IMG/VR virus record: IMGVR_UViG_3300017917_004019
Location: 1-24,877 of that record
Strand: one strand, 5' to 3'
Length of the DNA: 24,877 nt
Origin: a virus
Part shown: positions 15,203-23,243 of the stretch, one piece after another
Position numbering within the stretch: the first letter of the stretch is position 1
Layout: each line of letters begins with the position of its first letter
Position numbers and translations under genes: made by a program
The notes under the pieces: model-generated
Database searches by the model: none
Seen by the model: the letters and a program-made list of their open reading frames with translations, nothing else
Told to the model about the DNA's origin: nothing

Positions 15203-16518
15203 GATTGTTTTAAAATACTTTCTGCTATATAAATACCCTGCGCACCTGAGACGCTAATACCTCTAGCGCTTAAAGCATCTCCTGCAAAATAAATATTTGG
15301 GTAAGTTGTTAAAGATAAATTATCATAATTTACTAAAGGCTCTGCACTTAAATATTTTACCTCGGGTATATAGATTCCCCAATCATCTTTTAATGTTGGG
15401 AATACTTTTTTCATATCATCAATAAATTCATCTATGTAATTGAAATAACCTTGGAATGTTTTTCTTACACTAGTCATATCAGCATCACTTATTTGAAAAG
15501 CATCTACTAATTCTCCTTCTGAGGTTAATGAGGGTTTGCGAGATGGTGAATAATATAATCCTTTATTATCTCTGGATTGTAGTTGTTTTACAACTTCTCT
15601 ACTCCATTCAAATGGATTTTCAATACCATTTAATTCCATAATAATACCGAAGTTAGTCATGTTGTTTCTATAACGTTCATCTTTTTTAGCATGACCATTG
15701 TAAGTATAGTTTCCGTATGTTTCTTCTACAGCAACATAAGCAGCATTATTATTAGTACAGAATGAACGTAATGATACTCCTTTATCATCAAATTTTCTAT
15801 ATAATTTAAAATCATATGAAATATCGATTAATTTTTGAAAGTGTTTTTGTGGTGCCTCAAAACGAACTCCAATTTGTACTGATTTAGGTTCAGTTGGTAA
15901 GTCATATTCTTCTGCTAATTGTTTACCAAAGTCAATACCTGATTTACCTACAGCAAATATAAGTTCATCATATCTGTATTCTAACTCATGATTTTCTTTA
16001 TTTAGGAATTTACCTAATACTCTTTTATTTTCAAAATCAATAGCATAAACTTTAGCTTCCCATGTAAATTCAACTCCATTATTAACTAAATATTCATACC
16101 AATTTTTACCAATTTCATGTAAATAATCAGTTCCAACATGCCATACAGGAAATAATCTTAAACCAAAGTATGGTTTAATAAAGTCAGGTTCTGCTTCAGG
16201 ATTTGAGCATTGTACTTCTTCAGGTTTAGGGTGAAAACGTTTAAAGTTATTAATAACTTGATCCATTAATTCCATGGCTTTATCTTCACCACAGTATTTT
16301 TTTAATTGACCACCAATAGCTGTGTGGTAAGTAAGTTTGCCATCAGACCAACCTCCTGCACCTAGCATTCCAGTCATTACTTCACTTGGTAATCTCTTAT
16401 AGGGATCTTTCCCCATATCAATAATAGTGATTTTACCTTTAAAATTGTTATCTACTAGTTTAGTCGCAGCATTAATACCTGCTACTCCAGCACCTACAAT
16501 TACAACATTTTTGCTCAT
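15199..16518 (-). CDS. FAD-dependent oxidoreductase (COG2509-like)
   Basis: The 439-residue protein begins with a classic dinucleotide-binding fold, VVIVGAGVAGINAA, and ends with a second FAD-contact motif, IYFAGDALSARGISVSGAQG. In between, ELIFAVGKSGIDF fits the GD/ATG-type motif of FAD proteins. SLRSFCTNNNAAYV occupies the place of the Cys-rich TFCMCPGG segment of uncharacterised FAD-dependent dehydrogenases (COG2509), but without the second Cys. The reaction and substrate are unknown. It has no capsid tag or signal peptide, so it probably acts in the host cytoplasm. A flavoenzyme inside a phage late cluster is unusual. It begins after a terminator, with an A-rich leader (AAACAAAATG). Confidence 0.88.
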   Translation of the reverse strand: MSKNVVIVGAGVAGINAATKLVDNNFKGKITIIDMGKDPYKRLPSEVMTGMLGAGGWSDGKLTYHTAIGGQLKKYCGEDKAMELMDQVINNFKRFHPKPEEVQCSNPEAEPDFIKPYFGLRLFPVWHVGTDYLHEIGKNWYEYLVNNGVEFTWEAKVYAIDFENKRVLGKFLNKENHELEYRYDELIFAVGKSGIDFGKQLAEEYDLPTEPKSVQIGVRFEAPQKHFQKLIDISYDFKLYRKFDDKGVSLRSFCTNNNAAYVAVEETYGNYTYNGHAKKDERYRNNMTNFGIIMELNGIENPFEWSREVVKQLQSRDNKGLYYSPSRKPSLTSEGELVDAFQISDADMTSVRKTFQGYFNYIDEFIDDMKKVFPTLKDDWGIYIPEVKYLSAEPLVNYDNLSLTTYPNIYFAGDALSARGISVSGAQGIYIAESILKQS

Positions 16519-16558
16519 TTTGTTTTATAAATTTTTAATAGGTTATAATATAATGAAG

Positions 16559-16592
16559 AAAATCTGCTTTTCCAAGTAGAATTGCAGATTTT
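16559..16592 (-). terminator. Hairpin terminator at end of the accessory operon
   Basis: A 9-bp stem AAAATCTGC/GCAGATTTT (16559-16567 with 16584-16592) has a 16-base loop. It lies 23 bases after the stop at 16616 and is followed by TTTTCTTC on the minus strand. The opposite strand has a longer T-run, so it could work in both directions. Confidence 0.8.
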
Positions 16593-16615
16593 TTTTATTT
16601 CATTTTAATTTAAAG

Positions 16616-18466
16616 TTATGATACTTTTACAAATACTGAACTTGATTTAGTTGATGAAGAAGCATAACTTAACATATCTGATATTACTTCATTTTGTTTA
16701 TCAGGTTCTAGTGAATTTATTATAAATGCTAGTTTTGTTGATAAATATTTAGAAACTAGCCAATTTAAATCTTTTGATTTTACAAGACTATCAAATACTT
16801 CAGGACTAATATTTTCAACAATAGTAGTATAAGATTGATAAAAATCTTCTAATAGTTTTTGGTTATTAGATTTAAATCCTTCTTGTGCATCTTTAGCAGT
16901 AGGTAGTAATGGTAGATCATTTGATCTTAAAACATCATTAATAGGACCTTGACCTATTTTACCATGAGCTGCTTTTTTACCTTTTATTTCACCTGCAAAA
17001 TTACCTGCAAAATTAAATGTTCTAAATGTAATAGAACCATCATCATAAAGTAAAATTGTATTGTTATTAGTAGGTCTTGAATCGTATCCTTTGTATTGGT
17101 ATAATTTAGTTGCATCTTTATCTAAATTATATACTTTTATTTCTCCTGCTCCAGAAAGTTGTTTTAATGAAACACCAATTAATTTTCTATCGTTATAGAG
17201 TTCAACTAACATTCCGTTTAATTCTTCAAAAGAAGTTGGAAATTCCATTCCTAAAATAGATTCATCTACCATCCAAATATCAGCTGGGTTCCATTTATCA
17301 GAATTTAATGAGCTATCTGCTTTTTTCTTAGCAGCAGCAAATGCACCATAAATTGATTTTACAAATGAAGAGCCTCTATGTTGTTGTAAAGATTTACTTG
17401 GAAATGTTCTTAATAATAAATTTGCAGTATTAACAAATGTTGAAGTCCATTGTTTTTTAGAAGTAACATATTCTATAATAGAATCTAACCCTGCAGAAAC
17501 ATCACTTACAGCATAGGCTGCTGTTAAATTTTCAGGTGTTAAATCTTCAGCACTTATTGTTTTTTCTAAAATTTTATATGCAATAGAATTTACTACACTT
17601 TGTGCTGATTCTTGTATTTCAGTATTTTCAGTTCCACCCCCTTGTCCTGCTCCACTTCCAAATTCAGGTGTTTTTTTAAATGCAGATAATCCATAAGCAT
17701 TACCTTCAGTATCAATAAATACTTTACCTTTACCTAATGTTTTGTAATTTTTAGCTTGTAAGTCTTTAATAGCTTCAGCAGTTGCTTTAGGATCTAAAAC
17801 TATTTGAGTACCATCATTTAATTCAAAAGGTTCTTGATTTTTAATTTTATCTAAAAATCTTTCACCTCTATCATCATATTGATCTTTAAATTCAGATTTA
17901 GAAGTAAATGGTTTTTCTAATTCAGCAGGTGATAAACTTGCCTCTTTAATAAATAATTTTAAGTTTTTTTTTACCCCTTCTTTTACTTCTTCAGGTGCTG
18001 TTTCTTCAGCAGGTGCTTCTTCTGCTGGTGCTTCTTCTTTGGCTCCACCTTGTAAATCAGCTTCATTTTCTTCAGGTTTATTAGGACCTGTACTTCCAGG
18101 TGGTAATCCTAATTCTAATAATTGAGCAATAGAAGTAATAGCAAATTCTTCTTCAGATAAATTTAGTAAATAATATTTTTTACCTGAAATCTTAGCAGTA
18201 TATGCTTTGGGACCATAGATTAAATAAAATTCTTGTCCATTATGAAGTACAATTCTAAAAGTAGTTGGTTTAGGAGCTACAACAAATACACCTGAAATGT
18301 AATCTCTATAATGAGGTGTCATTAGATCTGTCATTGTAGCATCTAATGAAGGATATTTTTGTAGAATAAATTCTAATGGATTACTTTCAAAAGTCAAAGG
18401 TTGAGAATTTTTTAAATCCTCAATTTCTTCTTTAATTAACTGCCTTAATATTGATAATTTAGTCAT
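16616..18466 (-). CDS. Two-part tagged protein, candidate PD-(D/E)XK-like nuclease
   Basis: The 616-residue protein starts MTKLSILRQLIKE, a tag ending at a gp21-type site (I11, K12, E13). A first domain (about 25-125) is followed by an acidic Ala/Pro/Glu linker (130-163). Then comes a second tag-like helix, KKNLKLFIKE, with site IKE before A176, and a second large domain. In that domain a Gly-rich turn with NTEIQESAQS (280-290) precedes KWNPADIW (391-398) and LIGVSLKQL (429-437). The spacing of D396 and SLK (433-435) recalls PD-(D/E)XK nuclease cores, a weak inference. The start overlaps the cupin stop as TAATG. It is the last gene of the operon. Confidence 0.88.
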   Translation of the reverse strand: MTKLSILRQLIKEEIEDLKNSQPLTFESNPLEFILQKYPSLDATMTDLMTPHYRDYISGVFVVAPKPTTFRIVLHNGQEFYLIYGPKAYTAKISGKKYYLLNLSEEEFAITSIAQLLELGLPPGSTGPNKPEENEADLQGGAKEEAPAEEAPAEETAPEEVKEGVKKNLKLFIKEASLSPAELEKPFTSKSEFKDQYDDRGERFLDKIKNQEPFELNDGTQIVLDPKATAEAIKDLQAKNYKTLGKGKVFIDTEGNAYGLSAFKKTPEFGSGAGQGGGTENTEIQESAQSVVNSIAYKILEKTISAEDLTPENLTAAYAVSDVSAGLDSIIEYVTSKKQWTSTFVNTANLLLRTFPSKSLQQHRGSSFVKSIYGAFAAAKKKADSSLNSDKWNPADIWMVDESILGMEFPTSFEELNGMLVELYNDRKLIGVSLKQLSGAGEIKVYNLDKDATKLYQYKGYDSRPTNNNTILLYDDGSITFRTFNFAGNFAGEIKGKKAAHGKIGQGPINDVLRSNDLPLLPTAKDAQEGFKSNNQKLLEDFYQSYTTIVENISPEVFDSLVKSKDLNWLVSKYLSTKLAFIINSLEPDKQNEVISDMLSYASSSTKSSSVFVKVS

Positions 18467-18726
18467 TATTCTTGTATCTGGATTACTAAATCAGTAGTTC
18501 CTTTTATTATTCTATGATAGGTTTGTTTTGGTATAAATATACGGTCTCCTTTTTTAAGTTCCAAGGGTAATTCATTATCTAATTGAAATTCCCAATCTTT
18601 GCCTTCTAAAATAATAACATAGCGATCTTTTTCATCTCTATGCCATACTAATTCTTCTGAATCTACTTCTAAAGTAAATTTTCTTATTTTAATATTATCT
18701 TGTGTAACTTGTTGGTATGGTACCAT
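18466..18726 (-). CDS. Small cupin-fold protein
   Basis: The 86-residue single-domain cupin has WHRDEKDRYVIILEG at 28-42 (H29), ELKKGDRIFIP at 56-66 and HRIIKG at 71-76 (H71), matching the two short cupin motifs. Only some usual metal-binding residues are evident, so metal binding is uncertain. Stand-alone small cupins of this type with a WHRD...HRVIKG pattern occur in marine myoviruses, function unknown. It lacks a tag. Its stop overlaps the start of the 616-residue gene (TAATG) and it begins four bases after the preceding gene, so it is part of the operon. A TATAAATA inside this gene is coding sequence. Confidence 0.88.
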   Translation of the reverse strand: MVPYQQVTQDNIKIRKFTLEVDSEELVWHRDEKDRYVIILEGKDWEFQLDNELPLELKKGDRIFIPKQTYHRIIKGTTDLVIQIQE

Positions 18727-18730
18727 TTTT

Positions 18731-19075
18731 TTAATCTTCAGTTGAATAAGGTGTTCCTTGTTCTTTAAATCCTATTACTCCAGGAATTTTTCTAATACCA
18801 TCAGTAATAATTTTTAAAGTAGTTTCAGAATTAAATTTATTTTGTTTAGCGTATGGATAAGGATCAATTTTAATTTCTAATCTACTTCTAAAATATCTTG
18901 AAGTTGGATCTTGTTCCATTTCTATATTACGTACAACAGTAATAGCAGGTAATGCTCTAATATCTGATAAAATATCTTTTTGGTTTCTCTTTTCGTCATC
19001 TACAATTAATATCCCATCTAAGTGGAATATTTTATCTAGAGTACCTTCATTTAATAGTTTACTTATTGATATCAT
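18731..19075 (-). CDS. Small tagged protein, alpha/beta fold
   Basis: The 114-residue product begins MISISKLLNEGTLDKIF, with the site LNE before G11, so the first ten residues form a complete targeting-like tag. The body carries RNQKDILSDIRALPAITVV, a SRLEIKIDPYPY strand and an IRKIPGVIGF end. This alternation of helices and strands suggests a small ferredoxin-like fold. I recall similar ILSDIRxLPGITVV proteins from marine phages but no function. It is separated from neighbours by four to six bases. Confidence 0.87.
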   Translation of the reverse strand: MISISKLLNEGTLDKIFHLDGILIVDDEKRNQKDILSDIRALPAITVVRNIEMEQDPTSRYFRSRLEIKIDPYPYAKQNKFNSETTLKIITDGIRKIPGVIGFKEQGTPYSTED

Positions 19076-19081
19076 AGTTAT

Positions 19082-19495
19082 TTATTTATCAGTTATTGGA
19101 CCTCCTACAACCCAAGCATCACAAGTTCTAGCTGCTGCACATTTGAATTTTAAGAATCTACAGTATCCTAATTTACCTGCTTCGATTACGTCATATGGAT
19201 CTTCTGATCCTTGGTCAGTTCCTATTCCTTTAGCTATACAATCTAATGTCTTTTTTGTGATATCAAAAGCTGCACAGTTTCCACATAGTGATTGTTTTGC
19301 TTCTTCAACATCATCCAGTTGCCACATTTCAGCTTTTTTAGCCCAAAATTTATCATTAGGTAAATTTGGATTCATAGGGCCATATCCCTGGTTTTCAATG
19401 GCGTTTTGTCTATTTTTTAGATTAAGGTTTATATCTTGTGTAGGTTCAGGACATTTACTTTCTACTTCTTTTAATATATCTTGTAATTTAATCAT
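19082..19495 (-). CDS. Cys-rich tagged protein, possible metal-binding
   Basis: The 137-residue product begins MIKLQDILKE before V11, the tag with an LKE site. A conserved body follows: EPTQDINLNLKNRQNAI, YGPMNPNLPNDKFW, then LCGNCAAFD with C71 and C74, C86, GYCRFLKFKC with C112 and C119, and RTCDAWVVGGPI with C125. Six cysteines in the C-terminal half, in spacing reminiscent of small iron-sulfur proteins such as HiPIP, suggest a metal site, but disulfides or zinc are equally possible. I recognise this domain as recurring in T4-like marine phages. It overlaps the upstream ORF by eight bases. Confidence 0.88.
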   Translation of the reverse strand: MIKLQDILKEVESKCPEPTQDINLNLKNRQNAIENQGYGPMNPNLPNDKFWAKKAEMWQLDDVEEAKQSLCGNCAAFDITKKTLDCIAKGIGTDQGSEDPYDVIEAGKLGYCRFLKFKCAAARTCDAWVVGGPITDK

Positions 19496-19961
19496 TTTTT
19501 AGTCGTTGAGTTTTCTTTTTAGATGCTTCTTTTTTTGCTGTAATATAATCTAATCCTTTTTTTAAACGAGATTTTACTTCAGGATTTTTTGCTTTATTAT
19601 AAGCTGCTCTAACACGTTGATGAATTAAATTAATAATTTGTGATTGACGAGCGTGTGATTTGGATTTAAATGTAGTTTTAGATAATGTATTTTTTATATC
19701 TTGAGCTGTTTTAAATTTTACACTTACTGTATCTGTTGGATCTTCATCTGTGTATAATCTACGAGATGATCCTTTTGGTTTTTTACCTGTACCTACTTTA
19801 GGATCTGCTTCAACTATATTTTGTTCTAAATATCCTTTTTTAGTAGCAACTTCTGGATCATTAGTAAAAGTATCAGAAGCTTTATATCTTGTTTTTCCTA
19901 CCATATTAGCTTTATATGGAGGATACATCATTTCATTTAATATGTCTCTGAGTTTAATCAT
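19488..19961 (-). CDS. Basic tagged protein, unknown
   Basis: The 157-residue basic protein begins MIKLRDILNE before M11, almost the same tag as the neighbouring 137-residue protein (MIKLQDILKE). The body contains KPKGSSRRLYTDEDPTDTVS and VKFKTAQDI, a module I recall from other marine phages, then a Lys/Arg-rich helical tail ending in KKKTQRLKND. The positive charge would suit a protein packed together with DNA in the head. It overlaps the preceding gene by four bases (ATGA) and the following one by eight, so translation is coupled. Confidence 0.87.
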   Translation of the reverse strand: MIKLRDILNEMMYPPYKANMVGKTRYKASDTFTNDPEVATKKGYLEQNIVEADPKVGTGKKPKGSSRRLYTDEDPTDTVSVKFKTAQDIKNTLSKTTFKSKSHARQSQIINLIHQRVRAAYNKAKNPEVKSRLKKGLDYITAKKEASKKKTQRLKND

Positions 19962-20341
19962 CCTGATGTTTTACCCCAAGTTTTACCTTTTCCTTTTCTT
20001 TTACATCCTGCAGGAGTAGGTCTACAAGCAGGATATTTAGCACGTTTTTCACCTTTTTGTCTTCCGCAAGGTTTACATTTAGTTTTACCATCTACTTCAC
20101 GACAAGTATTACAATCAACCCATCCACCTACTTTACCAGGAGCTCCTTTACGTTTAAACCAAGTACGTAATGTTTCTTTTTGTGCTTCATTTAGATTTTC
20201 AAATATTTCTTTAATTCCTTTCCAAATGTCACCCTTTCTACATCTAACAATAGCACCTGATTTATAAGCAGAAGGTTTATCGTATTTACGATCTGCAATA
20301 CGTTTACATCTATCTGCTTTTTTCTCGTTTAAATTACTCAT
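19958..20341 (-). CDS. Very basic Cys-rich protein, two fused modules
   Basis: From ATG 20341 the product is 127 residues; a start at 20347 would be TTG and is not needed. ATG overlaps the upstream stop as TAATG. The N-terminal module, LNEKKADRCKRIADRKYDKP then SAYKSGAIVRCRKGDIWK, and the C-terminal module, LRTWFKRKGAPGKVGGWVDC then KCKPCGRQKGEKRAKYPACR, are both familiar from T4-like marine phages, where I believe they also occur separately. Eight cysteines in the second half suggest zinc binding. The strong positive charge fits DNA contact in the virion or a nucleic acid role. No classical tag is seen at the N-terminus. Confidence 0.87.
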   Translation of the reverse strand: MSNLNEKKADRCKRIADRKYDKPSAYKSGAIVRCRKGDIWKGIKEIFENLNEAQKETLRTWFKRKGAPGKVGGWVDCNTCREVDGKTKCKPCGRQKGEKRAKYPACRPTPAGCKRKGKGKTWGKTSG

Positions 20342-20988
20342 TACCAATACCCGCTAAAGTTTTTACTTCCACCTAATGATTTCCAATAACGACCTATGTT
20401 ACAAGCCCAATATCCTGGTTTAGTTCTATCTTTTTTCTGATCACAATTTTGACGAGCAGCAAATGCTTTTCGTGCTTTAGGATTATTTATTTTGGTAGAA
20501 AGGCCTGTTGTATCTCCAAAATTTACCTTTTTAATTTTTTTAGTTTTAGGATCTTTTACGTAAACATAGAATTTTTTAGATCCACCACGTTTTGGTTTAC
20601 CTAATTGGACTTTTTTACCTTGATACTCAGCTTCATTTAATTGTTCTTCTTCAATAAAAGGTACGTCTAAGGGTACAAATTGACCTTCATATAAACCATA
20701 ATTTCCAATGTCAGTATTTTCAACTAACCATCTATCTTCAGGATTCAGATATAATTTACCTTCATTATAAAGAGTTCTAACTTCTTTAAATAATTTAAGT
20801 TGAGCCTCAGTACCATATCTAAAAGCATTCTCATGCAATGGAATGTTTTTATCTAAATGGTATTGAAGGTTTTTAGAGACTTTATCTTCAACTAATAAAA
20901 TATTTTCTTGAAGCTGTTTTGAATTATCTTCTTGTAATATTAGTTCTAGAGTTTCTCTAATTAATGATTTTATATCTGAAATATTCAT
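20341..20988 (-). CDS. Tagged protein with internal cleavage site before conserved C-terminal domain
   Basis: The 215-residue product starts MNISDIKSLIRE, with site IRE before T13 and another LQE before D21. A linker domain to about residue 118 is followed by EEEQLNE and AEYQGKKVQLGKPKRGG. LNE before A is a perfect gp21-type site placed at the start of the conserved basic domain. That domain continues KFYVYVKDPKTKKIKKVNFG and QNCDQKKDRTKPGYWACNIG, a module common in marine T4-like phages and of unknown function. Cleavage would release the C-terminal domain as a free basic peptide, much like T4 internal proteins. It starts 12 bases after the previous gene. Confidence 0.88.
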   Translation of the reverse strand: MNISDIKSLIRETLELILQEDNSKQLQENILLVEDKVSKNLQYHLDKNIPLHENAFRYGTEAQLKLFKEVRTLYNEGKLYLNPEDRWLVENTDIGNYGLYEGQFVPLDVPFIEEEQLNEAEYQGKKVQLGKPKRGGSKKFYVYVKDPKTKKIKKVNFGDTTGLSTKINNPKARKAFAARQNCDQKKDRTKPGYWACNIGRYWKSLGGSKNFSGYW

Positions 20989-20999
20989 ATTATTTTAAA

Positions 21000-22676
21000 T
21001 TAATCTTCACTTGATTCAGCATCTGAAGGTAGTAAAGCATCATAATCATCCATTGATAAAATATCTTGTTGTTTATTTAATGAAACAGCGTTTTCAGCTA
21101 CATCATGCAAATCAACATCTGCAGAAGCATCTTCTCTAGCATATTCTAACATACGAATGAATAAAGGAACGTCCATAGTGATAGTATCAACGGTATCTCC
21201 TTCTTCAACCTCATTTAAATCAATATCATATCTTTTAGCTAAACCTGTTCTAGCTTTTTGGTAGGCTTGTTTAAGAATATTAATAGCATCTTGTCCTAAA
21301 CCCTTTAATAATTCTTTAGCAGGAATTTCATCTAATGCTCTCATTAACTCTTCATTAGACATACCTTCTTCACCTTCAGCTAATTTTTTAGCTTTAGCAG
21401 TAGCAATAGCATAAGTTTTAGAATCTTTTGAAGCTCCTTGTTTAGCCATTGCTTTTACAATATCTTCTTTTTTATTTTTTTCAGCTTTAGTTAATTTCTT
21501 CTCTTGAAGAACTTCCATTACAGCTTTTTTAATCTGATCTTTGATTGATTCTTTCATTGAATTATATGGGGGAAAATCTTCTTCTTCCATTCCTGCTGAG
21601 ATTCCGTAAGTTATAGCGGCTAATCTAAATTGTTCAGCATGTCCTTTTTCGCCTCTATCGTATTTAATTTTTCCTATTTTGTAAAAATTTATTGCTTCTT
21701 CAGCATCTTTTGAATTTTGAGATTTATTTTTAAATAAATTAGAAATGTTTTCTTTCATAGGTTTTTTAGGTTGTGATGCTATAAATTGTAAAGCAGATGC
21801 TATTAAGTTTTTCTTTTGTGAATCTGTTATATCAGATACAATAACTTTAGCACCATCTAATTCGGTTTTAGGGGCAAAATCTTTAGGAATTAGCTTCATA
21901 AATTTTTTCGCTAATTCAGGTGTATCAAATGTTTTAACAAAGTTTATTTTTTCAACTGCACCTTGAGAATTTGAAGCAGTGGTTGGTTGATCATCTGATT
22001 CTTTTTGAGATATGCTATATTGTAGTTTAGCATTACCCATTATAGTTTTAAGTACTTTAGTTAAGTAATCTTTAGTTTCAAATGGGTTTTTCTTTTGTGG
22101 GAAAACAATTTTATCACCATCAACTACAAAATCTTTATCTTTAGCCATTACACCACTGTACTTTTTCAAGTTATCAGGTGTTTTCATTGGATAAAATGTA
22201 GAAGCATATTTACCAAAAAATTCCATTGGTAATTCAGAAGCATTTAAACTGATGATAAATTCATTAAATGAGTCATTATCGTTTTCGATTGACCATTCAT
22301 CAAATTTACCTTTTAGTTTTTCTTCTACTTTAGCCCATTCTTGAGGTGCTCTGTTTTTGATGTCGATTACTTTAGAATTTTTCTCAGTATCATTCATCGA
22401 ATCCCAAGTTTCTTTAGCTACTCTACCTTTAGTTGCAGGTACAGATGGACCAAATATTTTAGTAATAACTTTAGGATCTCTTAAGTTATTAGCATAAATA
22501 CCGTAATTTTTAATATCGGATAATGCTGCTAAAGCAGCTTGTAAATCAGCAGGTTCAAGTACTAAATCATACATGATTTTTTCAAATCCTGCTTGTTTTT
22601 CTTCTTCACCACCTTCAAGTTCTTCTTTAATTAACTTATAAAGGTGAGTTTTTAAAAGTTCAAGATTATTTGTCAT
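21000..22676 (-). CDS. Large multidomain tagged protein, unknown
   Basis: The 558-residue protein begins with a tag-like helix ending KLIKE at E18. An N-terminal domain to about 310 is unrecognised. An internal tag-like segment, PMKENISNLFKN, follows, then a further helix SMKESIKDQIKKAVMEVLQE. After that come LTKAEKNKKEDIVKAMAKQG with SKDSKTYAIATAKAKKLAEG, a module I recall from other marine phages, and a C-terminal TITMDVPLFIRMLEYAREDA / MDDYDALLPS module, also recurrent. The repeated start-like helices between modules look like a string of fused tagged proteins. It overlaps the upstream gene by 11 bases. Confidence 0.87.
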   Translation of the reverse strand: MTNNLELLKTHLYKLIKEELEGGEEEKQAGFEKIMYDLVLEPADLQAALAALSDIKNYGIYANNLRDPKVITKIFGPSVPATKGRVAKETWDSMNDTEKNSKVIDIKNRAPQEWAKVEEKLKGKFDEWSIENDNDSFNEFIISLNASELPMEFFGKYASTFYPMKTPDNLKKYSGVMAKDKDFVVDGDKIVFPQKKNPFETKDYLTKVLKTIMGNAKLQYSISQKESDDQPTTASNSQGAVEKINFVKTFDTPELAKKFMKLIPKDFAPKTELDGAKVIVSDITDSQKKNLIASALQFIASQPKKPMKENISNLFKNKSQNSKDAEEAINFYKIGKIKYDRGEKGHAEQFRLAAITYGISAGMEEEDFPPYNSMKESIKDQIKKAVMEVLQEKKLTKAEKNKKEDIVKAMAKQGASKDSKTYAIATAKAKKLAEGEEGMSNEELMRALDEIPAKELLKGLGQDAINILKQAYQKARTGLAKRYDIDLNEVEEGDTVDTITMDVPLFIRMLEYAREDASADVDLHDVAENAVSLNKQQDILSMDDYDALLPSDAESSED

Positions 22677-23226
22677 CTTTTTTCTCTTTCTTTTCTTTTT
22701 TAGGAGAAGATTTTTCTAATGCTGCTTTTAATTTTTCTAAAACTTGTTCAGCTTTTTCTAATTTAGCAGTATAGTTTGATAATTCACCTCTCATTTCAGG
22801 ATTATCAATTAATTTAGCCATTTCAGCTTTTAAATCAGCTACTTGTTTTTCTAAACCACTTACTTTTTCATGTCCTTTTTTAACATTTTCTTTCATTAAA
22901 GCCTCTTTAGCTTTAACTACTTTTTTAGCAGCACTCATAGCAGCAGCTTCATTTAGATAAGCACCTTCATATATTCCTTCACCTATTAGTTCCATTAATG
23001 GTTTTTTTTCAACTAAATCTTTTTCAGTAGATTCATTCATTGCTTTTTTAACTAAATAGATATGACTATCTTTAGTTACTTTGTCTTCAAACATTAAGCC
23101 TGGGGTAGATGATAATGATTCTTTTTTAGGTTCTTCAGTTATTTCTTCTTCGTTAACTGAATTTAATTCTGATAAATAATCAGAGATACTTTCTTTAATT
23201 ATGTTTTTTAGTTCTAGTTTCTTCAT
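22666..23226 (-). CDS. Tagged coiled-coil protein, unknown
   Basis: The 186-residue product begins MKKLELKNIIKE before S13, a typical tag with an IKE site. The middle has further site-like segments (NESTE, MELIGEGIYEGAYLNEA with LNE before A). The C-terminal half, VSGLEKQVADLKAEMAKL onward, is a probable coiled coil and ends in a Lys-rich tail KKEKKEKKDDK. No family is recognised. It precedes the 558-residue gene with an 11-base overlap and has an AT-rich box 17 bases before its ATG, so an internal promoter may sit here. Confidence 0.86.
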   Translation of the reverse strand: MKKLELKNIIKESISDYLSELNSVNEEEITEEPKKESLSSTPGLMFEDKVTKDSHIYLVKKAMNESTEKDLVEKKPLMELIGEGIYEGAYLNEAAAMSAAKKVVKAKEALMKENVKKGHEKVSGLEKQVADLKAEMAKLIDNPEMRGELSNYTAKLEKAEQVLEKLKAALEKSSPKKEKKEKKDDK

Positions 23227-23243
23227 GAGAGGTTAATTTTTGA

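Noticed and set aside
18532-18539. TATAAATA inside the cupin gene as a promoter
   Set aside because: It is within coding sequence for a conserved cupin segment (RIFIP) and not next to a start codon.
19143-20019. Plus-strand ORFs at 19143-19502 and 19750-20019
   Set aside because: Both are antisense to well-supported tagged genes and lack any domain or start context.
20342-20347. Two-residue extension of the basic Cys-rich gene from 20347
   Set aside because: The codon is TTG; ATG 20341 overlaps the upstream stop as TAATG, a pattern seen twice more in this window.
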